The notes beneath the pieces are model-generated. The model had not been told where the DNA came from. It ran no database searches and was given only the letters and a program-made list of their open reading frames with translations. The position numbers and the translations under genes are program-made. Positions 50,106-58,833 of a DNA stretch of 64,000 nt are shown one piece after another. Each line of letters opens with the position of its first letter. Position 1 is the stretch's first letter. The DNA lies in the NCBI RefSeq assembly GCF_004341085.1, contig NZ_SLXW01000002.1, positions 248,001-312,000 on the forward strand, in the 5' to 3' direction. The stretch comes from Sphingomonas sp. PP-CE-1G-424 (GTDB taxonomy: Bacteria > Pseudomonadota > Alphaproteobacteria > Sphingomonadales > Sphingomonadaceae).

Positions 50106-51569
50106 TCAAACCTGCGAATGATGCCCCTTCAGCTCATCGCCTACGATCCGCACCACGTGCAGCACATTCGTCGACCCAGGCGTCCGGAACGGCACGCCCG
50201 CGAGCACGATCACCCGGTCGCCCGCCTTCGCCATCCCATGCCGCACTGCCATCCGCTTAGACTTCGCCACCATGTCCTCGAACGACTCGACGTCGCGCGT
50301 ATGCACCGCATGCGTCCCCCACAGCAGCCCAAGCCGCCGCGCGGTCTCCTGGCTCGGCGTCAGCACCAGCAGCGGCACCGACGGCCGCTCGCGCGCGATC
50401 CGGCGGGCGGTCGAGCCCGACGTGGTGAAGCAGATGATCGCCACCGCCGACACCGTCGCGGCGATGGTCTTCGCGGCCTCGGCGAGCGCATCCGCGGTCG
50501 TCGGATCGGGCTTCATCACGGTGAAGTGCATGCGGTCGCCGTGCTCGGGATCGGACTCGACCGACACGCCGATCGCATCCATCATCGCCACCGATTCGAC
50601 CGGCCACGCGCCTGCCGCGCTCTCCGCCGACAGCATGATCGCGTCCGCACCGTCATATACAGCCGTCGCGACGTCCGACACTTCCGCCCGCGTAGGGGAG
50701 GGCGACGTGATCATCGATTCGAGCATCTGCGTCGCAACCACCACCGGGCGGCCCATCCGGCGTGAGACCTCGACGATGCGCTTCTGCAAGGGCGGCACCT
50801 GCTGCGGCGGCAGCTCGACGCCGAGATCGCCGCGCGCGACCATCACGCCGTCACACGCCTCGACGATCTCCTCGAGCCGCTCGATCGCCGCCGGCTTCTC
50901 GATCTTTGCCATCAGCGCCGCCTTGCCGCCGATCAGTTTCCGCGCTTCCCAGAGATCCTCGGGGCGCTGGACGAACGACAGCGCGATCCAGTCGACGCCC
51001 TGGTCGACCGCGAAGTCGAGATCGCTGCGATCCTTCTCGGTCAGCGCCGCCATCGGCAGCACGACGTCGGGGACGTTCAGACCCTTGCTGTTCGACAAGG
51101 CGCCGCCGACCTCGACCCGCGTCGTGATCTCGCGCGGGCTATGCGACACGACGCGAAGGACGAGCTTGCCGTCGTCGAGCAGCAGGCGCGCGCCCGGCTC
51201 GATCGCCGCGAAGATCTCGTCGTGCGGCAGTTCGACACGCGTCGCGTCGCCCGGCGTCGGGTCGCGGTCGAGCAGGAAAGCCGAGCCGGTTTCGAGTACC
51301 GTGCGGCCGCCGTCGAACTTGCCGACGCGCAGCTTCGGTCCCTGGAGATCGGCGAGGATCGTCGAGGGGCGGCCAAATTCCTTCTCCAGCGCGCGAATCG
51401 CCTGGATCACCGCGATCTTCGACTGCTGGTCGCCGTGGCTCATGTTGATTCGGAACGCGTCTGCGCCGGTGCGGAACAGCGTCGCGATCATCTCGGGCGT
51501 GCTGCTGGCAGGGCCTAGCGTCGCGAGGATGCGGACTTTCCGCGAACGGGGTGCGATGGCCTTGGTCAT
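50106..51569 (-). CDS. pyk: Pyruvate kinase
   Basis: This is a 487-residue glycolytic enzyme making ATP and pyruvate from phosphoenolpyruvate. The N-terminal motif RKVRILATLGPASSTPEMI is near residue 10 and ADAFRINMSHG near 35. The active-site lysine is in LMAKIEKPAAIERLEEIVEACDGVMVARGDLGVE near 220. The C-terminal ATP/allosteric domain includes FTTSGSTARRIARERPSVPLL near 385. The start at 51569 (MTKAIAPRSRKVR) was taken over an upstream in-frame ATG. The length fits a tetrameric type enzyme. It is encoded alone. Confidence 0.95.
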   Translation of the reverse strand: MTKAIAPRSRKVRILATLGPASSTPEMIATLFRTGADAFRINMSHGDQQSKIAVIQAIRALEKEFGRPSTILADLQGPKLRVGKFDGGRTVLETGSAFLLDRDPTPGDATRVELPHDEIFAAIEPGARLLLDDGKLVLRVVSHSPREITTRVEVGGALSNSKGLNVPDVVLPMAALTEKDRSDLDFAVDQGVDWIALSFVQRPEDLWEARKLIGGKAALMAKIEKPAAIERLEEIVEACDGVMVARGDLGVELPPQQVPPLQKRIVEVSRRMGRPVVVATQMLESMITSPSPTRAEVSDVATAVYDGADAIMLSAESAAGAWPVESVAMMDAIGVSVESDPEHGDRMHFTVMKPDPTTADALAEAAKTIAATVSAVAIICFTTSGSTARRIARERPSVPLLVLTPSQETARRLGLLWGTHAVHTRDVESFEDMVAKSKRMAVRHGMAKAGDRVIVLAGVPFRTPGSTNVLHVVRIVGDELKGHHSQV

Positions 51570-51661
51570 GCGGTGCGTTTTCCTCGGCGTTTCCTGGGGG
51601 AGATCTTTGCCGCGATGGGCCTTAAACCCTATCTCCGCGGGATCAACCACGGAGCACAGTA

Positions 51662-51982
51662 ATGAATCCCGAAACCGACTCGCTCGATACGCTCGACGAT
51701 GCCGTAGCGGCTAAAGCCTTCCGCCGGCTGATCCGCCATCTCCGACACCGCGAGGACGCGCAGAACGTCGACCTGATGGGTTTGGCCGGTTTCTGTCGCA
51801 ACTGCCTGTCCGACTGGGTCGAGGAAGCGGGCGGCCTCTCGAAGGATGCCGCGCGAGAGACGGTGTACGGAATGCCGTATGCCGAGTGGAAGGCGCATCA
51901 TCAGGGCGACGCGACACCTGAGCAGCTCGAACGGATGAAGGCGAGCGTCGCAAAGAACGCGCCCAAAAACGGGGCCGCCTGA
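51662..51982 (+). CDS. DUF1244 family protein
   Basis: This is a 106-residue alphaproteobacterial protein with the DUF1244 core: AFRRLIRHLRHREDAQNVDLMGLAGFCRNCLSDWVEEAG, then a helical segment (SKDAARETVYGMPYAEWKAHHQGDATPEQL). The two conserved cysteines in FCRNC could bind metal or form a disulfide. The function is not known. The gene is close to full family length, starts at 51662 and is divergent from pyk; gapR lies downstream. Confidence 0.85.
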   Translation: MNPETDSLDTLDDAVAAKAFRRLIRHLRHREDAQNVDLMGLAGFCRNCLSDWVEEAGGLSKDAARETVYGMPYAEWKAHHQGDATPEQLERMKASVAKNAPKNGAA

Positions 51983-52139
51983 TTCAGGCGATTGAGCCGA
52001 ACACGGTAAACGCCTAGACGCGGGCCCGCACCCAACTCGGCATGATTCAGGACGTCTCCGGACGGCGATCACCGGTGCGGGCTTGTATCTTGATTGGCTT
52101 TTGACCGGCGCGTGGGCGCTGGCGTTGGGGGAATTTTCG

Positions 52140-52406
52140 ATGTCTGACGAACGGCAACACGGCATGGGCGGCGGCGCGGTCGCTGCGGACGAACTGCGCC
52201 TGCTGATCGAGCGCGCCGAGCGTCTCGAAGAAGAGAAGAAGGGTATCTCGGACGACATCAAGGACGTGATGGCCGAAGCCAAGGGCCGCGGTTACGACCC
52301 CAAGGCGATCCGGAAAATCCTGTCGATCCGGAAGAAGAAGAAGGAAGAGTATCAGGAGGAGGAAGCGATCCTCGAAGTGTATCTCCAGGCGTTGGGGATG
52401 ATCTGA
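52140..52406 (+). CDS. gapR: Chromosome-structuring protein GapR (DUF2312)
   Basis: This is an 88-residue DUF2312 protein. Work in Caulobacter identified this family as GapR, a nucleoid-associated protein that binds overtwisted AT-rich DNA ahead of moving polymerases and helps topoisomerases. The sequence fits over its length: [63 protein letters not shown] coiled-coil dimer helix and the basic KKKK patch for DNA contact are visible. The start at 52140 was chosen because the upstream in-frame sequence is not family-like. A hairpin follows the gene. Confidence 0.88.
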   Translation: MSDERQHGMGGGAVAADELRLLIERAERLEEEKKGISDDIKDVMAEAKGRGYDPKAIRKILSIRKKKKEEYQEEEAILEVYLQALGMI

Positions 52407-52422
52407 GGATTTCTGATCTCGC

Positions 52423-52469
52423 GCGGTGCCTCCCCCGACATGGTGTCGGGTCGCGAGGGGGCACCGCGT
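52423..52469 (+). terminator. Hairpin after gapR
   Basis: CGCGGTGCC at 52423-52431 pairs with GGCACCGCG at 52461-52469, and an inner CCCGACA/TGTCGGG stem closes over a 3-nt loop. Only TT follows, so the termination strength is uncertain; it may be a repeat element. Confidence 0.45.
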
Positions 52470-52495
52470 TAACCCGATCGATGTACCGGTAGAGA

Positions 52496-52780
52496 ATGTT
52501 TCTCCCGATAGTCGCGGCATCCGTCCTGTTCCTGATTATCAACGCGATCACCGTCGCCGCGTTCGCGATCGACAAGCGGCGATCGTCGACCGGCGCATGG
52601 CGGATTCCGGAGTCCCGCTTGCTTTGGTTCGCGGCGCTCGGCGGTAGCCCCGGTGCGTTCTGGGCGCGGAATCGCTACCGGCACAAGACACGGAAGCAAC
52701 CGTTCGTCGGCCGGCTTCAACTGATCGCGATGGTACAAGTCGGCGTCGTCGCAGGTCTCGCCATCGCTTTCGCATTCTAG
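52496..52780 (+). CDS. DUF1294 family membrane protein
   Basis: This is a 94-residue protein with two membrane segments (residues 3-24 and 75-92) flanking the DUF1294 core. The core contains AIDKRRSSTGAWRIPESRLLWFAALGGSPGAFWARNRYRHKTRKQPF, including the GGSPGA and RHKTRK motifs. It is a small inner-membrane protein of unknown function; in other bacteria the domain is sometimes fused to a cold-shock domain, not the case here. The start at 52496 follows GGTAGAGA. It stands alone after the gapR hairpin. Confidence 0.82.
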   Translation: MFLPIVAASVLFLIINAITVAAFAIDKRRSSTGAWRIPESRLLWFAALGGSPGAFWARNRYRHKTRKQPFVGRLQLIAMVQVGVVAGLAIAFAF

Positions 52781-52859
52781 GTTCGACAACTCGCAGCTTC
52801 ATTGCCGCACCTCAAGCTTAGGTGTATTGCCGTTATGCAACATTGCACCGGGGGCAAGC

Positions 52860-53297
52860 ATGCGGGTATTTCTGGGAATGGCGGCGGCATTGGTCAGTGC
52901 GCCCGTCGCGGCGCAATCGATCGAGACCGAGGCGCATCGCCTCGCACAGCGGGCGGAGGCGTTCGTTCAGGTCCGCAACCAGTTCGATCAGGCGGCAATG
53001 ATCGCGATGATGGCGCCCGAATACCAGGAAGTATCGCCCGTCGGCGAGGTCGATTCCCGCGAGCGCGTGATCGGGTTCTATGCGCTCGAAAAGAAAAAGC
53101 CCGCGCCGCAGATGACGATCACCGAGACCGTCGCGCGGCCCGCTGGTGCTATCGGTGTCGTCACGATGCGGGTCGCTTATGCGGTGCCCGGTAAGGACGG
53201 CCAGCCACAGTCACGTGCGCTACGCGCCGGTTTCGTCGCACGGCGGATCGGCAAGGAGTGGCGCTTCGTGTCGGCGCAGTTCACGCCGATCCGCTAG
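52860..53297 (+). CDS. Exported DUF4440/SnoaL-like protein
   Basis: This is a 145-residue protein with a signal peptide (MRVFLGMAAALVSAPVAAQ) and an NTF2/SnoaL-like fold. The fold pattern is AEAFVQVRNQFDQAAMIAMMAPEYQEVSPVGEVDSRERVIGFYA, then strands ending FVARRIGKEWRFVSAQFTPI. It is of the type found in small exported proteins with no known function. The start at 52860 follows GGGGCAAGC. Its stop codon overlaps that of the convergent HerA-like gene (4-bp overlap at 53294-53297), so read-through between the two is limited only by each stop. Confidence 0.7.
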   Translation: MRVFLGMAAALVSAPVAAQSIETEAHRLAQRAEAFVQVRNQFDQAAMIAMMAPEYQEVSPVGEVDSRERVIGFYALEKKKPAPQMTITETVARPAGAIGVVTMRVAYAVPGKDGQPQSRALRAGFVARRIGKEWRFVSAQFTPIR

Positions 53298-54757
53298 GCC
53301 GCTTCCGCCGGCAGCGTTGTCCACCCCAGCCCCGGTATCGTGATCGAACGTTTGCCGGCGAGATCGGTGCGGCACACGATCAGTTCGCGGCTTTCGATGT
53401 AGCCGATCAGCCGCTTCACCCTGCCGATCGAACTCGTGCCGTACGTGGCCGCGATGCGCGCGTCGGACGGGCAGGGTTCGCCTTCACGTGCCGCGCGCGC
53501 CACCAAAAGGAACGCGCCGAGCATGTCGTCGGGGAGGCCGCTCGCAACGTCGAGGGCGGCCGTCCAGGCTTCGTCGGTCATGTCGAAGATCCCTGCACGG
53601 GCGCAGCTCAGACGCCGGACGAAACCGGGGAGATCGAGCGGTGGCTTGGCGAGACCGCCCATCCGGCAGCGTACCTGGAAATCCTGGAACAGCACCGACG
53701 GCGGCCGCAGTGTCGACTCCGGATCCTCGACGATCGCACGGAAGACGTCGGCGTAGACCGCCTCAACCTCGTCGTCGGTCTTCTCGGGCGGTGGCGGTGC
53801 GGCGGTGCGCGGCTCGGGCGGACGGGCGATACCGTCGAGCAGTTCCTCCGCGGGAACGCGACGCGGGCGCGAATCGAACATCAGGCCGAGTTCGGGGGCA
53901 TCGACCACCGGCTCGGACAACAGGTCCTGCAGGTCCATCGGCGCGGCGCTGGGGAGGGGGGTGAGCTTCGGGCTGCCGCTCCGCGCAGACGTCGCGACGT
54001 CGCCGATCTTCACCGTGATCGGCCGGCGCGACACTGCCGGCCCAAGCGCCATGAACGTGCCGCGCTGGAGATCGCGAATCGCCTCGGCCTGACGCCGCTC
54101 CATGCCCAGCAGATCGGCCGCGCGCGCCATGTCGATGTCGAGGAAGGTACGGCCCATCAGGAAGTTCGACGCTTCCGCCGCGACGTTCTTCGCAAGCTTC
54201 GCCAGCCGCTGAGTCGCGATCACGCCGGCGAGCCCGCGTTTGCGCCCACGGCACATCAGGTTCGTCATCGCCGCCAGCGACGCACGACGCACCTCTTCCG
54301 ACACTTCGCCGCCAGTGACGGGTGCGAACATCTGCGCTTCGTCGACCACCACCAGCACCGGATACCAATGCTCGCGCGGTGCATCGAACAGCGCCGACAG
54401 GAACGATGCGGCGCAGCGCATCTGGCCCTCGACCTCCAGCCCTTCGAGGCTGAGCACCGCCGACGTCCGATGTTCGCGCAATCGCGTCGCGATCCGCGCG
54501 ATCTCGCGTTCGCTATAGTCGCCGGCTTCGATCACGACATGACCGTGCGGTCCGGCGAGCGTCACGAAGTCACCTTCCGGATCGATCACGATCTGCTGGA
54601 CATGCCCCGCCGATCGCTCGAGCAGCCGGCGCAGCAGATGCGATTTTCCCGAGCCCGAATTGCCCTGCACCAGCAGGCGGGTGGCGAGTAGTTCCTCCAG
54701 GTCGACGCCGACGGCAGTACCATTGCCGTCGGTGCCCATATTCACGCTAACCGTCAT
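53294..54757 (-). CDS. HerA/DUF87-like ATP-binding protein
   Basis: This is a 487-residue ATPase of the HerA-FtsK superfamily. Walker A (GNSGSGKS) is at residues 32-39, the QIVIDPEGDFVTL strand near 57 and Walker B (VLVVVDEAQMF) near 136. An arginine/glutamine-rich segment (RKRGLAGVIATQRLAKL) near 172 is typical of the motor core. A Pro-rich linker leads to a C-terminal domain (about 350-487) that looks like a winged-helix region (ARIAATYGTSSIGRVKRLIGYIESREL). HerA proteins pump DNA with a NurA nuclease; no nurA gene is adjacent, so its partner is unknown. The start is set at 54757 (MTVSVNM). Confidence 0.75.
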   Translation of the reverse strand: MTVSVNMGTDGNGTAVGVDLEELLATRLLVQGNSGSGKSHLLRRLLERSAGHVQQIVIDPEGDFVTLAGPHGHVVIEAGDYSEREIARIATRLREHRTSAVLSLEGLEVEGQMRCAASFLSALFDAPREHWYPVLVVVDEAQMFAPVTGGEVSEEVRRASLAAMTNLMCRGRKRGLAGVIATQRLAKLAKNVAAEASNFLMGRTFLDIDMARAADLLGMERRQAEAIRDLQRGTFMALGPAVSRRPITVKIGDVATSARSGSPKLTPLPSAAPMDLQDLLSEPVVDAPELGLMFDSRPRRVPAEELLDGIARPPEPRTAAPPPPEKTDDEVEAVYADVFRAIVEDPESTLRPPSVLFQDFQVRCRMGGLAKPPLDLPGFVRRLSCARAGIFDMTDEAWTAALDVASGLPDDMLGAFLLVARAAREGEPCPSDARIAATYGTSSIGRVKRLIGYIESRELIVCRTDLAGKRSITIPGLGWTTLPAEAA

Positions 54758-54868
54758 GCCGCGCGTTTGGCAGGTGCGGGCGTGTGGGAGCAAGGAGTCT
54801 TTGTGAGTTCGGTCGCAACACCGGCTTTGCGCGCTGGCATAATCCGCATTCCGGGCTAGGGCGCAAAC

Positions 54869-55414
54869 ATGGTCACGAAATCCTCCCCGCTCGCCGATCT
54901 ATCGCAACGGTTGCTCGGCAAGGCGCCGAGCGATCTCGACGACGAGGAGCGCCGCGTCCTTGCCGGGATAGAGGCAGGGACCACCGTCAGCCGCGATGCC
55001 GCCGACGTGTCCGACGAGCGATCGACCTTCGGCGAGCGACTGTCGGACCGCGTCGCGGCGATAGGCGGGTCTTGGGGGTTCATCATCGCGTTCAGCGCGG
55101 TGCTGATCGGCTGGATGCTGCTGAACTCGGACATCCTCGCGCATTTCGGCCGCGCGTTCGATCCGTATCCCTACATCTTCCTCAACCTGCTGCTGTCGAC
55201 GGTCGCGGCGATCCAGGCGCCGGTGATCATGATGAGCCAGAACCGACAATCGGCGAAGGACCGCCTCGCGGCCAGTCTCGACTACGAGACCAATCTGCGC
55301 GCCGAACTCGATATCCTGCGCGTCCACCACAAGATCGATCACCTGGTGCTCGCGCGCCTCGATGCGATCGAGCAGAAGATCGACGCTCTGGCGAAAACGG
55401 CCTCACCGTCCTAA
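54869..55414 (+). CDS. DUF1003 family membrane protein
   Basis: This is a 181-residue inner-membrane protein with two helices (WGFIIAFSAVLIGWMLLN near residue 69 and YIFLNLLLSTVAAIQAPVIMMS near 100) and the DUF1003 core motif between and after them (SQNRQSAKDRLAASLDYETNLRAELDIL). A soluble coiled-coil-like tail follows. The N-terminal cytoplasmic region (LSQRLLGKAPSDLDDEERRVLAGIEAG) may be a dimerisation helix. The function is unknown, although relatives are sometimes linked to metal ion transport or cyclic nucleotide signalling. The start at 54869 follows GGGCGCAAAC; the next gene is yebC, 30 bp downstream. Confidence 0.82.
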   Translation: MVTKSSPLADLSQRLLGKAPSDLDDEERRVLAGIEAGTTVSRDAADVSDERSTFGERLSDRVAAIGGSWGFIIAFSAVLIGWMLLNSDILAHFGRAFDPYPYIFLNLLLSTVAAIQAPVIMMSQNRQSAKDRLAASLDYETNLRAELDILRVHHKIDHLVLARLDAIEQKIDALAKTASPS

Positions 55415-55444
55415 AGCCACCGCATCAGGCTATTAGAGGCACCG

Positions 55445-56188
55445 ATGGCAGGCCATTCCAAATACAAGAATATCATGTACCGCAAGGGCGCGCAGGACAA
55501 GAAGCGCTCGTCGGCGTTCAGCAAGCTCAGCCGGGAAATCACGGTCGCGGCCAAGATGGGCCTGCCCGACGTCGACATGAACCCGCGCCTGCGCGCGGCG
55601 GTCAACGCGGCCAAGGCGGCGTCGTTGCCGAAGGAAAACATCCAGCGCTCGATCGACAAGGCGAGCCGCGGCGATGCCGAGAATTACGAAGAGATCCGCT
55701 ATGAGGGCTTCGGTCCCGGCGGCGTGTCACTGATCATCGAGGCGCTGACCGACAACCGCAATCGCACCGCAACCAACGTGCGCGTCGCGGTCGGCAAGAA
55801 CGGCGGCAATCTGGGCGCGGGCGGTTCGGTCAGCCACGCGTTCGATCGCGTCGGGCTGATCTCGTATCCGGCGAGCGCGGGCGATGCCGACACGGTGTTC
55901 GAAGCGGCGCTGGAGGCTGGCGCCGAGGACGTCACGTCGAGCGAGGACGGCCATGAGGTCTGGACCGCGCAGGGCGACCTGCACGAGGTGGCCAAGGCGT
56001 TGGAAGCCAAGCTCGGCGAAGCGGAAGGCGCAAAGCTCGCTTGGCGCCCGCAGGTGATGGTCGCGGTCGGTGCTGACGATGCGGCGACGCTGTTCAAGCT
56101 GATCGACGCGCTCGACGACGACGACGACGTGCAGACGGTGTGGGGCAATTACGAGATCTCCGACGAGATCATGGAGACCTTGGGTTGA
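55445..56188 (+). CDS. yebC: YebC/PmpR family regulator (ribosome stalling / transcription)
   Basis: This is a 247-residue protein starting [39 protein letters not shown], the universal YebC opening. It continues with [26 protein letters not shown] and [11 protein letters not shown] to the C-terminal [13 protein letters not shown]. The family was named as a transcriptional regulator (PmpR) and was later shown to help translation of Pro-rich stretches. Next to ruvC this is the classical order (yebC-ruvC-ruvA-ruvB). A repeat element lies between it and ruvC. The start is at 55445. Confidence 0.92.
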   Translation: MAGHSKYKNIMYRKGAQDKKRSSAFSKLSREITVAAKMGLPDVDMNPRLRAAVNAAKAASLPKENIQRSIDKASRGDAENYEEIRYEGFGPGGVSLIIEALTDNRNRTATNVRVAVGKNGGNLGAGGSVSHAFDRVGLISYPASAGDADTVFEAALEAGAEDVTSSEDGHEVWTAQGDLHEVAKALEAKLGEAEGAKLAWRPQVMVAVGADDAATLFKLIDALDDDDDVQTVWGNYEISDEIMETLG

Positions 56189-56191
56189 GAT

Positions 56192-56376
56192 GAAGAAGGT
56201 TGGTTCGCGCGGAGGCGCGGAGGCGCGGAGAGTAGCGCTTCATGGTTACGTACTCCGCGCCAGCGGCCTCCTATCGGTAGGCCAGCCGAGCGGTGTGAAA
56301 GTCCCGCTGACGCGAGACGATAGCCAAAAGCGCACCCCCTCCGCGCCTCCGCGCCTCCGCGCGAACCAACCTTCTC
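56192..56376. repeat. Inverted repeat (GCGGAGGCGCGGAGG type) between yebC and ruvC
   Basis: AGAAGGTTGGTTCGCGCGGA, continuing to GGCGCGGAG, is answered by CTCCGCGCC...TCCGCGCGAACCAACCTTCT. The arms are about 40 nt and nearly perfect, with about 100 nt between them. It is the twin of the element at 19343-19510 and pushes ruvC away from yebC by 195 bp. The right arm ends 8 bp before the ruvC start. Confidence 0.8.
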
Positions 56377-56383
56377 TCTTCTC

Positions 56384-56890
56384 ATGATCATCCTCGGACT
56401 AGACCCCGGCCTCGGCACAACAGGCTGGGGCGTCATCCGCGCCGATGGCAACCGCCTCAGCCATATCGCCAACGGCCAGATCAAGACCGATCCGTCGATG
56501 GCGCTCCCCCGCCGCCTCACCGCGCTCTACAATGCGCTGATCGACGTCATCCGCACCGAACGTCCCGACGGCGCCGCGGTCGAGGAAGTGCTCGGCAACA
56601 CCAACGCGCAATCGACGCTGAAGCTCGGGCAAGCGCGCGGCGTAGTGCTCCTGGCTGCCGCCGGCGCAGGGCTGCATATCGGCGAATATCACCCCTCGAC
56701 CGTCAAGAAGGGCGTCGTCGGCACCGGTGGTGCAGACAAGAAACAGATTCAGGCGATGATGGCGGTGCTGCTGCCGGGCGCTAAACTCGCCGGTCCCGAC
56801 GCGGCGGACGCGCTGGCGGTAGCGATCACGCATGCGCATCATGTCGCCAGCGCGGCGGCGATGTCGCGACGGAGCGGCTTCGGCATCTGA
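56384..56890 (+). CDS. ruvC: Holliday junction endodeoxyribonuclease RuvC
   Basis: This is a 168-residue resolvase. The acidic catalytic set is seen in [14 protein letters not shown] (Asp near 7), [14 protein letters not shown] (Glu near 67) and the C-terminal [18 protein letters not shown] (Asp residues near 139 and 142). [19 protein letters not shown] near 111 is the conserved basic helix. It cuts Holliday junctions with RuvA and RuvB. The start is at 56384, the second residue after the repeat, with CTCTCTTCTC upstream and no strong Shine-Dalgarno sequence. It is the first gene of an interrupted ruv cluster. Confidence 0.95.
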   Translation: MIILGLDPGLGTTGWGVIRADGNRLSHIANGQIKTDPSMALPRRLTALYNALIDVIRTERPDGAAVEEVLGNTNAQSTLKLGQARGVVLLAAAGAGLHIGEYHPSTVKKGVVGTGGADKKQIQAMMAVLLPGAKLAGPDAADALAVAITHAHHVASAAAMSRRSGFGI

Positions 56891-57136
56891 CCTGCTCGTT
56901 CCTGCCCGAGATGGCAGTTCGAATCCGCGATCACTGCCCTTCGACCGGCCGCTGCCTTGCGGGGCTGCGCGTGTTGTATGGATCGCCGCCAGAATCGCCT
57001 GCCCGGTTTAACTTGAATAAAGCTCGCACTGCCGCGTAACGATGGGCTAAGGATCGTGCGGGGTTCGGCTGCCGCGGTTCAATCGCCGTGGTTTTTGCGG
57101 TGCCGAAAAGAAACTTTGCTACGCCGTTCAGGGGGA

Positions 57137-58132
57137 ATGATGCTCGTAGATCACGTGCGCGGGGGCACCAACAGCCCCGCCGTGCCCATCGAGGCCTTTG
57201 CGATGCCACCCGGCATGCGGATGCGCTACGACCTTCCGGATCCGGCCTTGGCGGAGTTCGTGACCGGCTACGCGATCTACACCAATGTCGACCGCGCGCC
57301 TATGATCAACTGGTATCTGCCTGCACCGGCGATGATCTCGGTGCTCGTCGACGCCGGTCCTCTCGACGTGTCGATCGGCAACCACCGCTTCGGGCCGCTC
57401 GATCGCGCGAGCCTCTATGGTCCGACCAGCAGGGCGTTCCGCACCGAGACGCACGGTGGCATCGCCGTCGGCATCGGCTTGAGCGCGCTTGGATGGGCAC
57501 GTATGACGGTGCGCTCGGCGGGCGATTTCCATAACCGCGTCGTGCCGCTCGCGGGCGTGGCGGGGCCCGCCATATCGACCAGATTGGCCGATGGGCTGGA
57601 CCTGCTGGACGACGACGCCAAGATCAAGCCGCTGCTCGATTCCATCCTTCCCTCGCTGTTCCGGCGACCCCACCCGCGCGAAGACCTGATCCGCGCGTTC
57701 GGTGCGCTGACCGTGACCGACGGCGTGATCGAGATGAAGGATGTCGCCGACCGGCTCGATATCCCGACGCATGAACTCCGGCGGATGGCGACGCGCTATT
57801 TCGGGATGCCGCCGAAGCTCCTGCTGCGACGAGCGCGGTTCCTGCGGTCGTTCATCCGGTTGATCACCGATGCGGGGCTGAACGATTATTCGAAGATCGA
57901 CAGCAGCTATTTCGATGCCTCGCACTTCCTGCGCGATGCCGGCACCTTTCTCGGCACGACGCCGCGGCGGTTCGTGGCATCGGAGACGGTGTTCCTGAAG
58001 GCGAGCCTGCGCGCGCGTGCCGCGGTCATCGGCGCGCCTACCCAGGCGCTCCACGGTGTGCACAAGCCCGCGCCGTCCACGGCATCGCGTTCCCAGGCCA
58101 GCGAACCCGCGGCGAGCCAATTGCGAGGGTGA
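57137..58132 (+). CDS. AraC-family regulator between ruvC and ruvA
   Basis: This is a 331-residue regulator. An N-terminal ligand-binding-like domain (MRMRYDLPDPALAEFVTGYAIYTNVDRAP to SLYGPTSRAFRTETHGGIAVGIGLSALG) has the cupin-like look of DUF6597-type AraC proteins. A C-terminal pair of helix-turn-helix motifs (about 215-310; VIEMKDVADRLDIPTHELRRMATRYFGMPPKLLLRRARFLRS and YFDASHFLRDAGTFLGTTPRRF) follows. Ligand and targets are unknown. The start was set at 57137 (an ATG three bases later is also possible). It has its own terminator-like hairpin (58134-58165), so it looks like a foreign single gene set into the ruv cluster. Confidence 0.8.
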   Translation: MMLVDHVRGGTNSPAVPIEAFAMPPGMRMRYDLPDPALAEFVTGYAIYTNVDRAPMINWYLPAPAMISVLVDAGPLDVSIGNHRFGPLDRASLYGPTSRAFRTETHGGIAVGIGLSALGWARMTVRSAGDFHNRVVPLAGVAGPAISTRLADGLDLLDDDAKIKPLLDSILPSLFRRPHPREDLIRAFGALTVTDGVIEMKDVADRLDIPTHELRRMATRYFGMPPKLLLRRARFLRSFIRLITDAGLNDYSKIDSSYFDASHFLRDAGTFLGTTPRRFVASETVFLKASLRARAAVIGAPTQALHGVHKPAPSTASRSQASEPAASQLRG

Positions 58133-58133
58133 G

Positions 58134-58165
58134 GGGACCGAAACCGGTCATGCCGGTCCCATTTT
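58134..58165 (+). terminator. Terminator of the AraC-family gene
   Basis: GGGACCG at 58134-58140 and CGGTCCC at 58154-58160 form a 7-bp stem right after the stop codon, followed by ATTTTG. It separates the regulator from ruvA. Confidence 0.6.
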
Positions 58166-58208
58166 GCCGGGATGACGCGACCGCGGCATTGTTCTACCGC
58201 CATCGATC

Positions 58209-58805
58209 ATGATCGCGCATCTCAAAGGACGTCTGGACTCGACCGGTATCGATCATGCGGTGATCGATGTCGGCGGCGTCGGTTATCTGGTCGGCGCCTC
58301 GGCGCGCACGCTGTCGACGCTCGGCCCGATCGGCGAGGCGGCTACCGTCTTTACCGAGATGCTCGTGTCGGAGGATTCGATCCGCCTCGTCGGATTCTCG
58401 AGCGGGTCCGAACGCGACTGGTTCCGGCTGCTGACCGGCGTGCAGGGCGTCGGCGCACGCGTTGCGCTCGCGATCCTGTCCGCGCTCGAACCCAATGACC
58501 TGTCGCGGGCGATCGCCAGCGGCGACAAGGCGATGGTCGCGCGCGCCAACGGTGTCGGGCCCAAGCTCGCGCAGCGCATCGTCATGGAACTGAAGGACAA
58601 GACCGGCGGTATCGTGCTCGGTCCGGGCGGTACCACCGCGGCGCCTGTCGTTGGCGCGGGTGCGGATGCGGTGTCGGCACTGCTCAACCTCGGGTTCCGC
58701 CCCGCCGAAGCCTCCACCGCCGTCGCCGCGGCGGAAGAGGAACTGGGGACGGACGCCACGCTCGACGCGTTGGTCCGACTGGCGCTGCGCAAGGCGTCGC
58801 GGTAG
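58209..58805 (+). CDS. ruvA: Holliday junction branch migration protein RuvA
   Basis: This is a 198-residue protein that binds Holliday junctions as a tetramer and loads RuvB. The N-terminal OB domain ([28 protein letters not shown]) starts at residue 1. The helix-hairpin-helix motifs are near 73-85 ([16 protein letters not shown]) and 107-120 ([16 protein letters not shown]). The C-terminal RuvB-contact domain ([23 protein letters not shown]) ends the protein. The start at 58209 follows AGGACG-free DNA with a weak signal. It is separated from ruvC by the AraC gene and from ruvB by a small islet. Confidence 0.95.
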   Translation: MIAHLKGRLDSTGIDHAVIDVGGVGYLVGASARTLSTLGPIGEAATVFTEMLVSEDSIRLVGFSSGSERDWFRLLTGVQGVGARVALAILSALEPNDLSRAIASGDKAMVARANGVGPKLAQRIVMELKDKTGGIVLGPGGTTAAPVVGAGADAVSALLNLGFRPAEASTAVAAAEEELGTDATLDALVRLALRKASR

Positions 58806-58833
58806 AGCCGGATCGTCCAAGAAGGAATGTGCC

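Noticed and set aside
53294..54757. HerA-type defence system (HerA with nuclease or sirtuin)
   Set aside because: The adjacent genes are DUF4440-like and DUF1003 proteins; the window sirtuin is 32 kb away and is an ordinary CobB with a zinc site.
56905..56940. Sequence GTTCGAATCC resembling a tRNA T-loop
   Set aside because: The flanking bases cannot form the 5-bp T stem and no acceptor, D or anticodon arms are found around it.
56931..57209. Small minus-strand ORF between ruvC and the AraC gene
   Set aside because: No ribosome binding site, no signal or fold pattern, and it overlaps the start of the AraC-family gene.
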